64,000 nucleotides of DNA from Pseudomonas quebecensis (GCF_026410085.1 NZ_CP112866.1:4897001-4961000); one strand, 5' to 3'. Counted from the first letter of the stretch, positions 38,399 to 51,653 are shown. A program made the numbers and translations. The notes: generated by a model not told the origin, from the sequence alone.

Positions 38399-39409
38399 TT
38401 ACTGCTTGTGATAGGCCGTGACGCGCTCAACCTCTTCCTTCGAACCCAGGAACACCGCCACGCGCTGGTGCAGGCCTTCAGGCTGGATGTCGAGAATGCG
38501 CTGGTGGCCGTCGGTGGACGCACCGCCCGCCTGCTCGACCAGGAACGACATCGGGTTGGCTTCGTACATCAGGCGCAGCTTGCCCGGCTTGGACGGCTCG
38601 CGGCTGTCGCGTGGGTACATGAACAGGCCGCCACGGGTGAGGATACGGTGCACGTCGGCCACCATCGCCGCCACCCAGCGCATGTTGAAGTTCTTCTTCA
38701 ACGGGCCTTCTTCGCCTTCCATCAACTCATTGACGTAGCGCTGTACCGGCGCTTCCCAGTGACGCTGGTTGGACATGTTGATCGCAAATTCCTGGGTGGA
38801 AGCAGGAATCGAGATGTCTTCGTGGGTCAACACGAAGCTGCCCATCTCGCGGTCCAGGGTGAAGCCCTTGACGCCGTCGCCCAGGGTCAGTACCAGCATG
38901 GTCTGTGGACCATAGATCGCGTAACCGGCGGCGACCTGCTCGGTGCCTGGCTGCAGGAAGGCCTTTTCGTTCAGGGCTTCGTTCTGGCTCAGGTATTCGT
39001 TCGGGCAACGCAGTACCGAGAAGATCGTGCCCACCGGTGCGTTGATGTCGATGTTGGAAGAACCGTCCAGTGGGTCGAATACCAGCAGGTAGGCGCCTTT
39101 AGGGTATTTGCCCGGGATCTGGTAGGCATTGTCCATTTCTTCGGACGCCATGCCGGCCAGGTGACCGCCCCATTCGTTGGCTTCAAGCAGGATCTCGTTG
39201 GACAGCACGTCGAGCTTCTTCTGCACTTCGCCCTGCACGTTTTCAGTGCCCATGCTGCCCAGGACACCGCCCAGTGCACCTTTGGACACGGCGTGGCTGA
39301 TTTCCTTGCAGGCACGCGCCACCACTTCGATAAGGAAGCGCAGATCGGCAGGCGTGTTGTTGCTGCGGGTCTGCTCGATCAAATAGCGACTCAAGGTAAC
39401 GCGGGACAT
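38399..39409 (-). CDS. fbp: fructose-1,6-bisphosphatase class I
   Basis: 336 residues. The metal-binding signature [15 protein letters not shown] is at about residues 110-130, with [13 protein letters not shown] further on. It hydrolyses fructose 1,6-bisphosphate to fructose 6-phosphate, the committed step of gluconeogenesis, and is needed for growth on the amino acids and organic acids that the neighbouring loci handle. Single-gene transcript bounded by its own terminator. Confidence 0.95.
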   Translation of the reverse strand: MSRVTLSRYLIEQTRSNNTPADLRFLIEVVARACKEISHAVSKGALGGVLGSMGTENVQGEVQKKLDVLSNEILLEANEWGGHLAGMASEEMDNAYQIPGKYPKGAYLLVFDPLDGSSNIDINAPVGTIFSVLRCPNEYLSQNEALNEKAFLQPGTEQVAAGYAIYGPQTMLVLTLGDGVKGFTLDREMGSFVLTHEDISIPASTQEFAINMSNQRHWEAPVQRYVNELMEGEEGPLKKNFNMRWVAAMVADVHRILTRGGLFMYPRDSREPSKPGKLRLMYEANPMSFLVEQAGGASTDGHQRILDIQPEGLHQRVAVFLGSKEEVERVTAYHKQ

Positions 39410-39506
39410 GGAAGGCTCCGATGAATGGGGGGGCTTGAAAACCCGCGCAGTTTAGCGCGAGTCGGGGCTGATTTCCTCTCATCAGAGGATTTAACCCCAA
39501 TAGAGT

Positions 39507-40862
39507 TCACGGCTGGCCCTGCGGTTTGCGCAACAAACTGTAGGCCATGGCTCCCAGCACGGCCACGCCCAGCAGCAGCACGGCCCATAGACCCAGCTTC
39601 TTCCAGTCGCGACCCACCTCGGGGGCTACGACAACGACAGCCGGTTTGACCACTGCCTCGCCCGCTACCCTGGCCTGCCCCAGGGCGTTCAGACGCTCGG
39701 CACTGTAGTCAGGGATCAGCGTGGACAGCGGCAGGCTTGCGGCCTTCACCGTGATATTGCCCAGCGCCAGCGTGAACGGCGGTTCGCCCCGCGCCAGGAA
39801 CACCACCTGCGTGGCGCGCACCGCATAACGCAACGCCGGCGCCTGGGCACCCAGGCCACCGCCGCGCTCGTCCACCTGCAAGCGGATCTGGTTGAGCACC
39901 TGGCCCGGCAACGGCAACTCATCCTGCACCACGTCGTGGCCGTTCTGAGTCAGGCGATAAAGCAGGCCCGAGCTCAACGGCTGCCAACTCTGCTGGCTGT
40001 CGCGCCGCCCGGACACATTGACCGGCGCCAGGGTGTTGGGCTGCGATAATTCGATGCGCATGCGCTCGGCACTCAGGCCCGCGGGCAGTTGCCAGCTGTA
40101 TTCACCGGCCCCCAATCGCTCGCCCGCCAGCGGCGGCGACCACACCAGCGGCTGCGGCAGGCTGCTGCGAGTAGCGCTTACCAGCTTGGCCGATGTCAGC
40201 ACTGGCGCTGCCTGGCCCTGCCACAGCAGGCGCAGGTAACGCGCGGACTGACCGGGCAGGCTGACATCATGCTGTTCAACCCGTTGGTCGGCGAACGACA
40301 ATCGCGCCACTTGCCCATCGCCCCAGGATTCCCAGTGCTGCAGGTCATCGCTGGCTTCGATAGTGAAACGCTGGAAGCCTTCCTGTTCAAGGCTCCAGTC
40401 GAGGCTCAACTGCTGCAACGGCGCCTTGATCGCACTGGCATCCAGCACCCAACCGCGCAGCACCTGCCCGCCGGGCTTGGCGGCAGTGGACGGCTTGATC
40501 TCTACCAGAGTGCCTTCGGTGGTGGTTTTCATCACCACGCCGGGTAACGTTTCGCGGGTGTCGGCGGCGTACAGCGGGAACCACTTCACGTCGGTCAGCA
40601 CACGGCTTTCCGAGCTTGACGATGCCTGGCGCGACAACGCATACGCCTGCGGCTCGCCGGCGGCATTGAACACCCGCAGGTCGCTCAGATCGGCCTGGCG
40701 CGCATTCAGTTGTACGGCCAAGGGCAGTTCCAGGCGATACCAGGGGCCGTTGCCGCTGACGCTCAGCGGCACCTGCGTGGTGAAATCAGCCGGACCTTCC
40801 TGGGCCCCCACAGACAGCGCCACACACATGCCCGCCACGGCCACGCTCAACTTACCGATCAA
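39507..40862 (-). CDS. DUF3999 family protein
   Basis: 451 residues. A signal peptide (about 1-20, ending VGA) is followed by a long beta-rich periplasmic region (LSVSGNGPWYRLELPLAVQL, LSLDWSLEQEGFQRFTIEAS) that looks like tandem discoidin-like sandwiches. One C-terminal membrane helix (LGLWAVLLLGVAVLGAMAY) and a basic end (LLRKPQ) follow. So it is anchored in the inner membrane with the bulk outside. No catalytic motif is recognised. It overlaps the preceding DUF2339 gene by four bases, so the two are coupled. Function unknown. Confidence 0.8.
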   Translation of the reverse strand: MIGKLSVAVAGMCVALSVGAQEGPADFTTQVPLSVSGNGPWYRLELPLAVQLNARQADLSDLRVFNAAGEPQAYALSRQASSSSESRVLTDVKWFPLYAADTRETLPGVVMKTTTEGTLVEIKPSTAAKPGGQVLRGWVLDASAIKAPLQQLSLDWSLEQEGFQRFTIEASDDLQHWESWGDGQVARLSFADQRVEQHDVSLPGQSARYLRLLWQGQAAPVLTSAKLVSATRSSLPQPLVWSPPLAGERLGAGEYSWQLPAGLSAERMRIELSQPNTLAPVNVSGRRDSQQSWQPLSSGLLYRLTQNGHDVVQDELPLPGQVLNQIRLQVDERGGGLGAQAPALRYAVRATQVVFLARGEPPFTLALGNITVKAASLPLSTLIPDYSAERLNALGQARVAGEAVVKPAVVVVAPEVGRDWKKLGLWAVLLLGVAVLGAMAYSLLRKPQGQP

Positions 40863-43800
40863 GAGGTTGCTCCTTCAGTTTCCAATACGGGTTCGGCACG
40901 CTTGGGCGGCAGCGGTGCGAAATAGCCCACCACCAGCAACAACGCGCCCACGCCGATGAACGATACGATCCGCGCCAGGCCACCACGGTTGCTCAGCTCG
41001 ACAAAGAACAGCTTGGCGACCACCACTGCGATCAGCGCCGCACCGATCAGCCATACATCGCGACGATGACGCAAATGGCCGCCGATCATCAGGCCGAGGG
41101 CGATCAGCGTCCACACGATCGACAGGCTGGCCTGCACCAGCATCGACGCCAGCAGCGCATCCAGCTGGAATGGCACGCCGCCCCAATGGTGCGCGGTGCG
41201 CATCACCAGCGCGGTGAAGAACGCAAACAGCGAAACACCCGCCACACCTTGTGCGATCAGCTGCGCCCGTGGTCCACGTTGCGGCGCCACACTGCGCGAC
41301 AACAGGTACACACCCAGCAAGGCGAACAGCAGGCCCAGGTCCAGCGGGTTGAGCAGCGGCACATACGGCAGCGGCTTGGCCGTGCCGTCACTGAAGGTGT
41401 TGGCCAGCCAGAACCAGCCGAGCATCAACACCGCCAGGGGCAGCGCGGCGAGCACACGGTACTCACGCGGATACACCGCCACCGGCCACGGCCATTGGCG
41501 CGGCGCGGCGGCCAGCACCAGGTACAGACTCGGCAGAATCGCCCAGCCCAGCCAACGCCAGGCGTTGTATTCGCTGGACAGGCTCAACAGGCCGTAACGC
41601 AGCTCCAGGGCCAGCACACCGATCAGCATCCAGCAGCCCAACACGTGGGCAATACTCAGCACTTTGCCAGGCACCACCGCCGCCAACCGTCGCAGCGAGA
41701 CGAAATGCACGGCAAACACTGCCAACCAGGCCAGCCAGCCGTAGTGCGCCGCCGGGTGGTAATAGGTATGGGCGGACACCAGCAACACCATGCCCGCCGC
41801 CGGCATCAGCAGGGTGCAAAGCATGCCCAGGGAGGCCCAGCGCAAGCGCGTCGCGCAGACACTCCAGATCGCCACACTGAGCGCCGCAGTCCCCAGCAAG
41901 ACGGAGCCTTGCAGCTCGTCGGGAATAAACCGCAGCACTTCGCCGCTCACCGCCAGGGTCCACCAGGCCGCGCCCCACACAAGCAGCAGGTCGGACAGAC
42001 GCTGCAGCTTCAGCGCGGTAAACAGCGGCGCATGAGGCTGACGTTGCAGGCGCCAGGCGCCGACCAGCGCGGCCAGGCCCAGCACCATCGGTGTCCAGAA
42101 GCCGCTGTGCGCCAGGGGCCGCAGAGCCTCGCCGGACAACGGCCCGAGCAGCGCCGACACCGACAGCAGGAACGAACCGCCGCCGATCAGTTGCAGCAAC
42201 AACCCAAACACAAAGCTCACGCGCTGTTGCAGGTACAGGCTCAGCCAGATAATCAACAAACCACTGAGTGCCCATACGCCACTGGCGCTGGCCCATGGCA
42301 GCACGAACAGCACCGCGAGGTTGATCAGCACCAGGCCGGCGAGCAATACCACCGATAACCCACGCAACAGCCGCACATCGCCGCGCACCCGGTCGTCACG
42401 CGCCGCCAGCAACATGCCGCCGATCAAGGCCAGGCCGATGAGTGACGCGGTCAACAAACCACTCCAGCCGGCGTCGAACACCGCTTCGCCTTCACCGCCC
42501 TTCAGGCGCAGCAGGAACAGCGCTCCGCCCAACAGTTGCACGGCGAACGCGGTAAACAGGAACGTCCTGGAGCCGATGCGCAGGCCGATCAACAGTGTCG
42601 CCAGGCCGGCGACGGCCCAGCTGATCGCGGTACCTTGGGTCAGCAGCAGCAACGGTGCCAGCAGGTACAGGCAGCTCAAGCCAAGGCTGGCCAGTACCGG
42701 CAGGCCTTTACGCTCCCACTCTGCGGCCTGCTCGGTCGAAGCTTTGCGTAATTGATCGAAGCTGAACAGCAACGCCGCGCCCAGCAGCAGCGCGCCCAAT
42801 GGCGCGCCTTCGAGTAGGGTGTGCTCGCCCCGATGCAGTTCGCTGAGGAACGCCAACGCAGAGCCCAGTTGCAGCAACAGGCCGAATGCCCGGGCCAATG
42901 GCCGCTGCTGACGCAAGCCGAGCCAGAAGATGCCGGCACCTTCCACCGCCCAGGCGGCAGCGGTCCAGCGTGCGTCCAGCCCCAGTGGAATAGCCAGGCT
43001 GGCGAATATGACGCCCAGAGCCAGGCAGGTTTCCGCCAGCAGCAACGCGCGCCCGCCGCTGAGTATTCGGGCCAGGCCCATATAGATGATGCCCAGGCCC
43101 AACGCGCTGAACGCCGCCGCGAATTCCAGGTGCTGCACCAGCGCGAACTGCAGGCCAAAGCCCACCAGCGGCGGGCCGAACAGCATGCTGCCGTCGACGT
43201 AATCGCCCTTGGCCGCCGACCAGCGCAACAGTGCGCCACGGCTGTCGTCTTCCGGCGCGTCGCGCATCTCTAACAATTTGCGGCGCGCAAACAACAGGCC
43301 GATGGCCAGGTACATCAGGAAGAACAACACCAGGAACGGCTCGGTGCTCCACAGCAGTTCCGGGGTGTAGGAACGCAGGCCCCAGGCAAAGCCGATACCG
43401 AAGGTGCCGACGAAACCGATCAGGTTGAGCAAGCGCCAGGCCTTGAACCAGGCGATGGCGAGGATGCCGGTATTGAGCAAGGCGAAGTAACTGAACAACG
43501 CCACATGATTACCTGAACCGGTAGACGTCAGGATCGGCGCGGCAAACCCGCCAAGCGCCGCCGCGCAGGCCAGCCCCAGCGCGTCCTGGGTAATCGCCAG
43601 GATGGCCGAAAACACCGTCACCGCCACCAAAAGCCCGAGCGCCGCGCTCGGATCGATCAGCGGGTGCAGACGCATCGCGGCGAACACCGTGAGGTACAAC
43701 ACCGCAATCCCGGTGCCTTGCAGCATCAACCCATAGTGACTGTTGCGCAGTCGCAACCACCAGCCCAGGCCCAGCAGGCCGACGGCCGCCGCCGCCACCC

Positions 43801-44431
43801 CGGCGTAACGCACCTCGATCGGCACCACCATGCCTTCGGTGGCATAGCGCAGCAGGAACGCCAGGCCAAGAAATAACAGCACCACACCGACGCGCAGCAC
43901 GGTGTTGCCGCCAAACAGCCAGTTACGCGCGCCGCCGAGGGCACGCTCAATCAGGTTGGGGCCACGGGGTACGGCAGGTTCTTTAGCACGCGGTGCAGGT
44001 GCAGGTACTGGAGCCGATGCCCACACATCGTCGGGCAATGGTTGGCTGGCTTGTTTGGCGACGGCCACGGGTGCGAGGTCAGGCGGCAATTCCCAGACGA
44101 GTTCGGGCGCCTTGGTTTGCGGTGTGGGTGGGGTTTTGGCGGATTCGGCGACAGGCGCCTCGACAAACACCGCGCGTGCAGCCGGCGCAGGCGTGGGATC
44201 GGGTTGTCGTGCGGGTTTCTCCAATTGCGCCAGACGCTGCTCGACAGCGCTCAGGGCTTTTTGCGCGATCTCCAGCTGGCGCCCCTGTTGGTCCGCCTTG
44301 GACGACAGCATCGACAGGCGAATGGCCTGGCCAATGCCCAGCCCCAGCAGCGCAGCCATGCCTGCATCATAGAACGACTCATCGAGCGTCCAGCCGAGCA
44401 CGAGGCCAACCAGCATGAAAATCCATTGCAT
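40859..44431 (-). CDS. DUF2339 polytopic membrane protein
   Basis: 1190 residues. One N-terminal helix is followed by a short coiled coil (GRQLEIAQKALSAVEQRLAQ), then a Pro/Ala-rich linker (about 67-150). From about residue 165 to near the end is an almost continuous array of well over 20 hydrophobic helices. Polar motifs inside helices are scarce and no transporter family is recognised. Such proteins pair with DUF3999 in Pseudomonas. Membrane-envelope assembly or polymer handling is only a guess; function unknown. Confidence 0.82.
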   Translation of the reverse strand: MQWIFMLVGLVLGWTLDESFYDAGMAALLGLGIGQAIRLSMLSSKADQQGRQLEIAQKALSAVEQRLAQLEKPARQPDPTPAPAARAVFVEAPVAESAKTPPTPQTKAPELVWELPPDLAPVAVAKQASQPLPDDVWASAPVPAPAPRAKEPAVPRGPNLIERALGGARNWLFGGNTVLRVGVVLLFLGLAFLLRYATEGMVVPIEVRYAGVAAAAVGLLGLGWWLRLRNSHYGLMLQGTGIAVLYLTVFAAMRLHPLIDPSAALGLLVAVTVFSAILAITQDALGLACAAALGGFAAPILTSTGSGNHVALFSYFALLNTGILAIAWFKAWRLLNLIGFVGTFGIGFAWGLRSYTPELLWSTEPFLVLFFLMYLAIGLLFARRKLLEMRDAPEDDSRGALLRWSAAKGDYVDGSMLFGPPLVGFGLQFALVQHLEFAAAFSALGLGIIYMGLARILSGGRALLLAETCLALGVIFASLAIPLGLDARWTAAAWAVEGAGIFWLGLRQQRPLARAFGLLLQLGSALAFLSELHRGEHTLLEGAPLGALLLGAALLFSFDQLRKASTEQAAEWERKGLPVLASLGLSCLYLLAPLLLLTQGTAISWAVAGLATLLIGLRIGSRTFLFTAFAVQLLGGALFLLRLKGGEGEAVFDAGWSGLLTASLIGLALIGGMLLAARDDRVRGDVRLLRGLSVVLLAGLVLINLAVLFVLPWASASGVWALSGLLIIWLSLYLQQRVSFVFGLLLQLIGGGSFLLSVSALLGPLSGEALRPLAHSGFWTPMVLGLAALVGAWRLQRQPHAPLFTALKLQRLSDLLLVWGAAWWTLAVSGEVLRFIPDELQGSVLLGTAALSVAIWSVCATRLRWASLGMLCTLLMPAAGMVLLVSAHTYYHPAAHYGWLAWLAVFAVHFVSLRRLAAVVPGKVLSIAHVLGCWMLIGVLALELRYGLLSLSSEYNAWRWLGWAILPSLYLVLAAAPRQWPWPVAVYPREYRVLAALPLAVLMLGWFWLANTFSDGTAKPLPYVPLLNPLDLGLLFALLGVYLLSRSVAPQRGPRAQLIAQGVAGVSLFAFFTALVMRTAHHWGGVPFQLDALLASMLVQASLSIVWTLIALGLMIGGHLRHRRDVWLIGAALIAVVVAKLFFVELSNRGGLARIVSFIGVGALLLVVGYFAPLPPKRAEPVLETEGATS

Positions 44432-44480
44432 CGACGATATTCCCTAAGCGAACCGGCGCTCAGTATATCGACGCGCAACC

Positions 44481-44570
44481 AATGTGGGAGGGGACTTGCT
44501 CCCGATAGCGGTGTACCAGTCCACATATCTGCAAACTGACACCCTGCCATCGGAGGCAAGCCCCCTCCCG
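44481..44570. repeat. inverted pair of REP-type repeats
   Basis: AATGTGGGAGGGGACTTGCT at 44481 and GCAAGCCCCCTCCCG ending at 44570, in opposite orientation, filling most of the 158-base gap between the DUF2339 gene and the end of glgP. Confidence 0.75.
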
Positions 44571-44589
44571 TACTTTCGATTTGCCAGGT

Positions 44590-47043
<2,454 letters not shown>

Positions 47044-47202
47044 ATGCGACCTCGGGCGAGATAGAAGGAGTTGCTAGAGCCTAGACGCTCTGACACGCGG
47101 TTGCAGGCTCTGGTTCGTCAATTTTTTAACTCATTTACTGTTGACGGGATTAGATGCAGGGGGCGTGCCCAATCCCTGCCGCAAAGGAAAAAGCTGAAAA
47201 TA

Positions 47203-47233
47203 TTGTTCAAAAAATCATCAATCCCGGTATGAT
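47203..47233 (+). promoter_or_regulatory. possible sigma-70 promoter of the YkgJ-type gene
   Basis: A near-consensus -10 TATGAT (47228-47233) is preceded by TTGTTC with a long spacer of 19 bases in an AT-rich stretch. It lies 35 bases before the ATG. Weak evidence. Confidence 0.35.
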
Positions 47234-47268
47234 CGCGCGCCCTGCTACCGCCCCATCCTGGAACCCTG

Positions 47269-47703
47269 ATGAAGCCTCAACTGATCGCCGCCGCGGAACT
47301 CGACCGTCTCGAAACCTGGCAGAAATATTCCAGCCATATGTGCGGTGGCTGCGTGTCCAGCTGCTGCACGCTGCCGGTTGAGGTGAAGATCAAGGACCTG
47401 ATCCGCATTGGCATCGTTGATGAGTTCGAACGCGGCGACCCGCCGAAGAACATCGCCAAGCGCTTGCAGAAGGAAGGCATCGTCGAGCGCTACAACAACA
47501 AATCCGAGATTTTTACCCTGCAGCGCATGAGCAACAACGATTGCCTGTACCTGGACCGCAAGACGCGCTTCTGCACCATCTACGACAAGCGCCCGGACAC
47601 CTGCCGTAACCACCCGAAGATCGGGCCGCGGCCGGGGTATTGCGCGTATAAGCCTAAAGAAGTGGTGCGCGAGACTAACTTCAAGACCCTCGATAAGTTC
47701 TGA
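47269..47703 (+). CDS. YkgJ-family cysteine cluster protein
   Basis: 144 residues with a UPF0153/YkgJ-type cluster: CGGCVSSCC near residue 25, then CLYLDRKTRFCTIYDKRPDT, a further CRNHP and a final GYC. The eight or so cysteines probably bind zinc or an iron-sulfur cluster. No enzymatic function is established. It is a single-gene unit, divergent from glgP. Confidence 0.8.
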   Translation: MKPQLIAAAELDRLETWQKYSSHMCGGCVSSCCTLPVEVKIKDLIRIGIVDEFERGDPPKNIAKRLQKEGIVERYNNKSEIFTLQRMSNNDCLYLDRKTRFCTIYDKRPDTCRNHPKIGPRPGYCAYKPKEVVRETNFKTLDKF

Positions 47704-47705
47704 TC

Positions 47706-47843
47706 TGATCGTTCCCACGCTCTGCGTGGGAACGCCTTCCCGGACGCTCCGCGTCCCGACAAGCACGCAAGACCCGAGCCTTGTGCACCTTGCGACGCAG
47801 AGCGTCACGGGCTGCATTCCCACGCAGAGCGCGGGAACGATCA
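47706..47843. repeat. 138-bp MITE-like element with 29-bp terminal inverted repeats
   Basis: The left end TGATCGTTCCCACGCTCTGC... (47706-47734) and the reverse complement of the right end (47815-47843) agree at about 27 of 29 positions. Each end is itself a hairpin (GTTCCCACG-CTCTG-CGTGGGAAC). Two further hairpin-like stretches (GGACGCTCCGCGTCC and GACGCAGAGCGTC) lie inside. It has no coding capacity and begins two bases after the YkgJ-type stop. It resembles the non-autonomous intergenic repeats described for P. fluorescens. Confidence 0.7.
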
Positions 47844-47847
47844 GGCA

Positions 47848-47887
47848 TAAAAAAACGCCCCCGGCCTTTCGACCGGGGGCGTTTTTC
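47848..47887. terminator. bidirectional terminator between ykgJ-type gene and typA
   Basis: A long A-run, CGCCCCCGG and CCGGGGGCG (nine pairs) around a CCTTTCGA loop, then T5. It lies 18 bases after the typA stop and closely follows the 138-bp repeat. Confidence 0.85.
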
Positions 47888-47904
47888 ATTCAGCCTGAGT
47901 TAAC

Positions 47905-49725
47905 TCAGTTCTTGGCTTTCTTGGCAGCGCGGGTACGCTCGCCTTCGTCCAGGATCTTCTTACGCAGGCGGATCGACTTCGGCGTGACTTCGCACAGCTC
48001 GTCGTCCTGGATGAATTCCAGGGCCTGTTCCAGGGTGAAGCGAACAGGTGGAACCAGGGCGATGGTTTCGTCTTTACCCGAAGCACGCATGTTGTCGAGC
48101 TTCTTACCCTTGGTTGGGTTGACGCCCATGTCGTTGTCACGGCTGTTCAGACCAACGATCTGACCGTTGTAGATCTCTTGACCGTGTTCAACGAACAGCT
48201 TGCCACGCGCCTGCAGGGTTTCCAGGGAGTAGGTCAGCGCCTTGCCGGTTTCAACCGAAACCAGAACACCGTTCTGACGGCCGGACATGTCGCCGGACTT
48301 CATGGTGTCGTAGCGATCGAAGATCGAGGTCAGGATGCCAGCACCGTTGGTCAGGGTCAGGAACTGGTTACGGAAACCGATCAGACCGCGAGCAGGGATG
48401 TTGTATTCCAGACGTACACGGCCCTTGCCATCCGGCACCATGTTGGTCAGGTCGCCCTTACGCAGGCCCATCTCTTCCATGACCTTGCCCTGGGATTCTT
48501 CAGGGGTGTCGATGGTGACGTTTTCGAACGGTTCCTGCTTCACGCCGTCAACCTGACGGATGATCACTTCCGGACGACCAACACCCATTTCGAAGCCTTC
48601 GCGACGCATGGTTTCGATCAGTACCGAGAGGTGCAGCTCACCGCGGCCGGATACCTTGAACTTGTCGGCCGAGTCGCCTTCTTCAACGCGCAGTGCAACG
48701 TTGTACAGCAGCTCTTTGTCCAGACGCTCCTTGATGTTACGGGAGGTCACGAACTTGCCTTCTTTACCGCAGAACGGCGAGTCGTTTACCTGGAAGGTCA
48801 TGGAAACGGTTGGCTCGTCGACGGTCAGAGGCTTCATCGCCTCGACGTTGTCCGGCTGGCACAGGGTGTCGGAGATGAACAGCGAGTCCATACCGCTAAC
48901 GCATACGATGTCGCCGGCGAAAGCTTCTTCAACGTCGATACGGTGCAGACCGTGGTGACCCATCAGCTTCAGGATACGGCCGTTGCGTTTCTTGCCATCG
49001 GCGCCGATAGCCACAACCGGGGTGTTCGGCTTGACGCTGCCGCGGGCAATACGGCCAACGCCGATAACACCCAGGAAGCTGTTGTAGTCCAGTGCCGAGA
49101 TTTGCATCTGGAACGGACCGTCACGGTCGACTTTCGGCGCAGGTACGTTGTCGACGATCGACTGGTACAGCGGGGTCATGTCTTCGGCCATGTCGTTGTG
49201 GTCCAGACCGGCAATGCCGTTCAGGGCCGAGGCGTAGACGACTTTGAAGTCCAGCTGTTCTTCGGTGGCGCCCAGGTTGTCGAACAGGTCGAAGATCTGG
49301 TCCAGAACCCAGTCCGGACGCGCGCCTGGACGGTCAACCTTGTTGATGCACACGATCGGACGCAGGCCGGCTTCGAAAGCCTTCTTGGTCACGAAACGGG
49401 TTTGCGGCATAGGGCCGTCTTGAGCGTCAACCAGCAGCAGCACGGAGTCGACCATCGACATTACGCGCTCTACTTCGCCGCCGAAGTCGGCGTGGCCCGG
49501 GGTGTCCACGATGTTGATGTGGTAGCCGTTCCAGTTGATGGCGGTGTTTTTCGCCAGGATGGTAATACCGCGCTCTTTTTCCTGGTCGTTGGAGTCCATC
49601 ACGCGCTCGTCGTTGAGCTCGTTGCGCTCCAGGGTGCCGGATTGACGCAGGAGTTTGTCTACCAGGGTGGTCTTACCATGGTCAACGTGAGCAATGATGG
49701 CGATGTTACGTAGATTTTCGATCAC
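47905..49725 (-). CDS. typA: translational GTPase TypA/BipA
   Basis: 606 residues. G1 [16 protein letters not shown]3 [15 protein letters not shown] and G4 NKVDRPGA are visible, followed by EF-G-like domains and the TypA-specific C terminus. It is a ribosome-binding GTPase that helps large-subunit assembly and stress or low-temperature growth. Single-gene transcript. The 139 bases upstream hold no recognised feature. Confidence 0.95.
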   Translation of the reverse strand: MIENLRNIAIIAHVDHGKTTLVDKLLRQSGTLERNELNDERVMDSNDQEKERGITILAKNTAINWNGYHINIVDTPGHADFGGEVERVMSMVDSVLLLVDAQDGPMPQTRFVTKKAFEAGLRPIVCINKVDRPGARPDWVLDQIFDLFDNLGATEEQLDFKVVYASALNGIAGLDHNDMAEDMTPLYQSIVDNVPAPKVDRDGPFQMQISALDYNSFLGVIGVGRIARGSVKPNTPVVAIGADGKKRNGRILKLMGHHGLHRIDVEEAFAGDIVCVSGMDSLFISDTLCQPDNVEAMKPLTVDEPTVSMTFQVNDSPFCGKEGKFVTSRNIKERLDKELLYNVALRVEEGDSADKFKVSGRGELHLSVLIETMRREGFEMGVGRPEVIIRQVDGVKQEPFENVTIDTPEESQGKVMEEMGLRKGDLTNMVPDGKGRVRLEYNIPARGLIGFRNQFLTLTNGAGILTSIFDRYDTMKSGDMSGRQNGVLVSVETGKALTYSLETLQARGKLFVEHGQEIYNGQIVGLNSRDNDMGVNPTKGKKLDNMRASGKDETIALVPPVRFTLEQALEFIQDDELCEVTPKSIRLRKKILDEGERTRAAKKAKN

Positions 49726-49864
49726 TTGTGTATCTCGATCAGAGGATTCGGTGTGCTGTCAGGTCGTGGCAGCGATTAACAGTAGAGTCAGGCCTTGCCG
49801 TTACAGCTTGACGGCAGAGTCGGGGGGCCGGTGACGCAGGCCACAGGCAAACAGCCCCGGGCTC

Positions 49865-51319
49865 TTAGCTCGGTCGATAAACGCGCACATTGGCATACCC
49901 CTCACTGAGCAAATGGTGAGCATGCAGGCGACTCATGACGCCTTTGTCGCAATACAGCAGGTACTGACGGCTGTTATCCAGTTCCTTGAAACGCGCGTTC
50001 AATGCATAGAACGGCAGCGTTTGTACGTCGATGCCAGGAATTTCCAGCGGCTCATCTTCAGCGGCATCCGGATGACGGATGTCGATGACGATCTGGCCGG
50101 CAAGGGCTTCGCTGACTTCTTCGATCTGCACATCCTGGCCCAGCTCGTCGATCACGCGATCGATCGGGACCAGCTTGGCGTTCTCGAGCGCACGCTCCAG
50201 AATCGCCATGTCGAATTCTTTCTCTTCATGCTCCACGCGGTGACGCTTGGCGTGGGTCTTGGGGTTCACCGAAATGACCCCGCAGTACTCCGGCATATGC
50301 TTGGCAAAGGCGGCGGTGCCGATCTGCTCTGCCAGGTCGATGATGTCCTGCTTGTGGCTGGCGATCAGCGGGCGCAGCACCAGCTTCTCGGTGACGCAGT
50401 CGATGATCGACAGGTTGGGCAGCGTCTGGCTGGAGACCTGGGAAATCGCTTCGCCGGTCACCAGCGCGTCGATCTGCAATTGATCGGCGATTCGGGACGC
50501 AGCGCGCAACATCATACGCTTCAATACTACGCCCATATGACTGTTATCGACTTTGCCGAGAATTTCCCCAAGCACTTCTTCGAACGGTACGCTCACAAAT
50601 AGCACACGCTGGGAGCTGCCGTACTTCTTCCAGATGTAGTGCGCGACTTCCATCACGCCCAATTCGTGTGCACGCCCGCCCAGATTGAAGAAGCAGAAAT
50701 GGCTCATCAGGCCGCGGCGCATGATCTGGTAGGCCGCCACCGTGGAATCGAAACCGCCGGACATCAGCACCAGGGTCTGTTCCAAAGCGCCCAGCGGGTA
50801 GCCGCCGATGCTGTTGTGCTGGCTATGGATCACGAACAACCGTTGGTCGCGAATTTCCATGCGCACTTCAATTTGCGGCGCTTTCAGGGAAATTCCGGCG
50901 GCGCCGCACTCGCGACGCAGCTTGCTGCCGACGTATTTTTCGACATCCATCGAGCTGAACGGATGCTTGCCGGCACGCTTGCAGCGCACCGAAAAAATCT
51001 TGCCTTCCAGCGCGCCGCCGTAGTGCCGCTTGCACTTCTCGGTGATGTCGTCGAAGTCGCCCAGCGGGTATTCGTCCACCTGCAGGAAATGCGCGATACC
51101 CGGCATGCAGCTCAGGCGCTCGGTCATGTCCTTCAAGGCTTTGGGGTCGGTGACACGGGTTTCCAGCTCGAGGTTGTCCCACACGCCATTCACCACCACA
51201 GCCGGGTCCAGATCGCGGAGCACGGCACGGATGTTCTTGGCCAACTGACGGATGAAACGCGTCCGTACCGGTCGGCTCTTGATGGTGATCTCGGGGAAGA
51301 CTTTAACGATTAATTTCAT
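49865..51319 (-). CDS. thiI: tRNA 4-thiouridine synthase / sulfur carrier ThiI
   Basis: 484 residues from the ATG at 51319 ([17 protein letters not shown]). The THUMP domain is followed by the PP-loop [18 protein letters not shown] (about residue 180-200) and a C-terminal rhodanese domain with the active Cys in [11 protein letters not shown]. It adenylates U8 of tRNA and transfers sulfur; the rhodanese part also feeds thiazole synthesis. It is divergent from glnA across 334 bases. Confidence 0.94.
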   Translation of the reverse strand: MKLIVKVFPEITIKSRPVRTRFIRQLAKNIRAVLRDLDPAVVVNGVWDNLELETRVTDPKALKDMTERLSCMPGIAHFLQVDEYPLGDFDDITEKCKRHYGGALEGKIFSVRCKRAGKHPFSSMDVEKYVGSKLRRECGAAGISLKAPQIEVRMEIRDQRLFVIHSQHNSIGGYPLGALEQTLVLMSGGFDSTVAAYQIMRRGLMSHFCFFNLGGRAHELGVMEVAHYIWKKYGSSQRVLFVSVPFEEVLGEILGKVDNSHMGVVLKRMMLRAASRIADQLQIDALVTGEAISQVSSQTLPNLSIIDCVTEKLVLRPLIASHKQDIIDLAEQIGTAAFAKHMPEYCGVISVNPKTHAKRHRVEHEEKEFDMAILERALENAKLVPIDRVIDELGQDVQIEEVSEALAGQIVIDIRHPDAAEDEPLEIPGIDVQTLPFYALNARFKELDNSRQYLLYCDKGVMSRLHAHHLLSEGYANVRVYRPS

Positions 51320-51416
51320 GGAAACAGCGCGCGCAGGGCCTGCCGAAAAAGGGGGGCGCGGATTATAGCGGAAATCGCTCAAGGTTTAACCAGTTAATAT
51401 GCACCTCTGCTGTCAC

Positions 51417-51431
51417 GCACCAAAGAAGTGC
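51417..51431. promoter_or_regulatory. NtrC-type enhancer site upstream of glnA
   Basis: GCACCAAAGAAGTGC fits the consensus GCAC-N7-GTGC exactly. It lies about 105 bases upstream of the glnA -24 element, a usual enhancer distance. Weaker half-sites (TGCAC) follow near 51486. Confidence 0.7.
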
Positions 51432-51534
51432 ATTTGATGCAGATGATGCGACATTGCAGTGCGCTGTTTTTGCGGTTTTGTCGCAATGCACCTTTATAGG
51501 GGCGTTTTTGGAACAGAAAACCCATGTTGGCGCA

Positions 51535-51552
51535 CTGGCATGCAATTTGCTC
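51535..51552 (+). promoter_or_regulatory. glnA: sigma-54 promoter of glnA
   Basis: CTGGCATGCAATTTGCTC has the GG (51537) and GC (51549) ten bases apart. The expected start is near 51562, giving a leader of some 90 bases. Together with the NtrC site it explains nitrogen control. The rest of the 334-base thiI-glnA gap (51320-51653) shows nothing else beyond an AGGA ribosome site before the ATG. Confidence 0.8.
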
Positions 51553-51653
51553 TCTTGTGAGGCAGGTTGCCATGGCGGACTATCCGCGCCGGCATCACCC
51601 ACATTCTAAGGGCTAACTCCACTACCCCAGCCCGAAGCCACCCGGAGGACACT

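Noticed and set aside
48178..49713. 511-codon plus-strand frame opposite typA
   Set aside because: Antisense shadow; strong codon bias of typA removes stops on the other strand.
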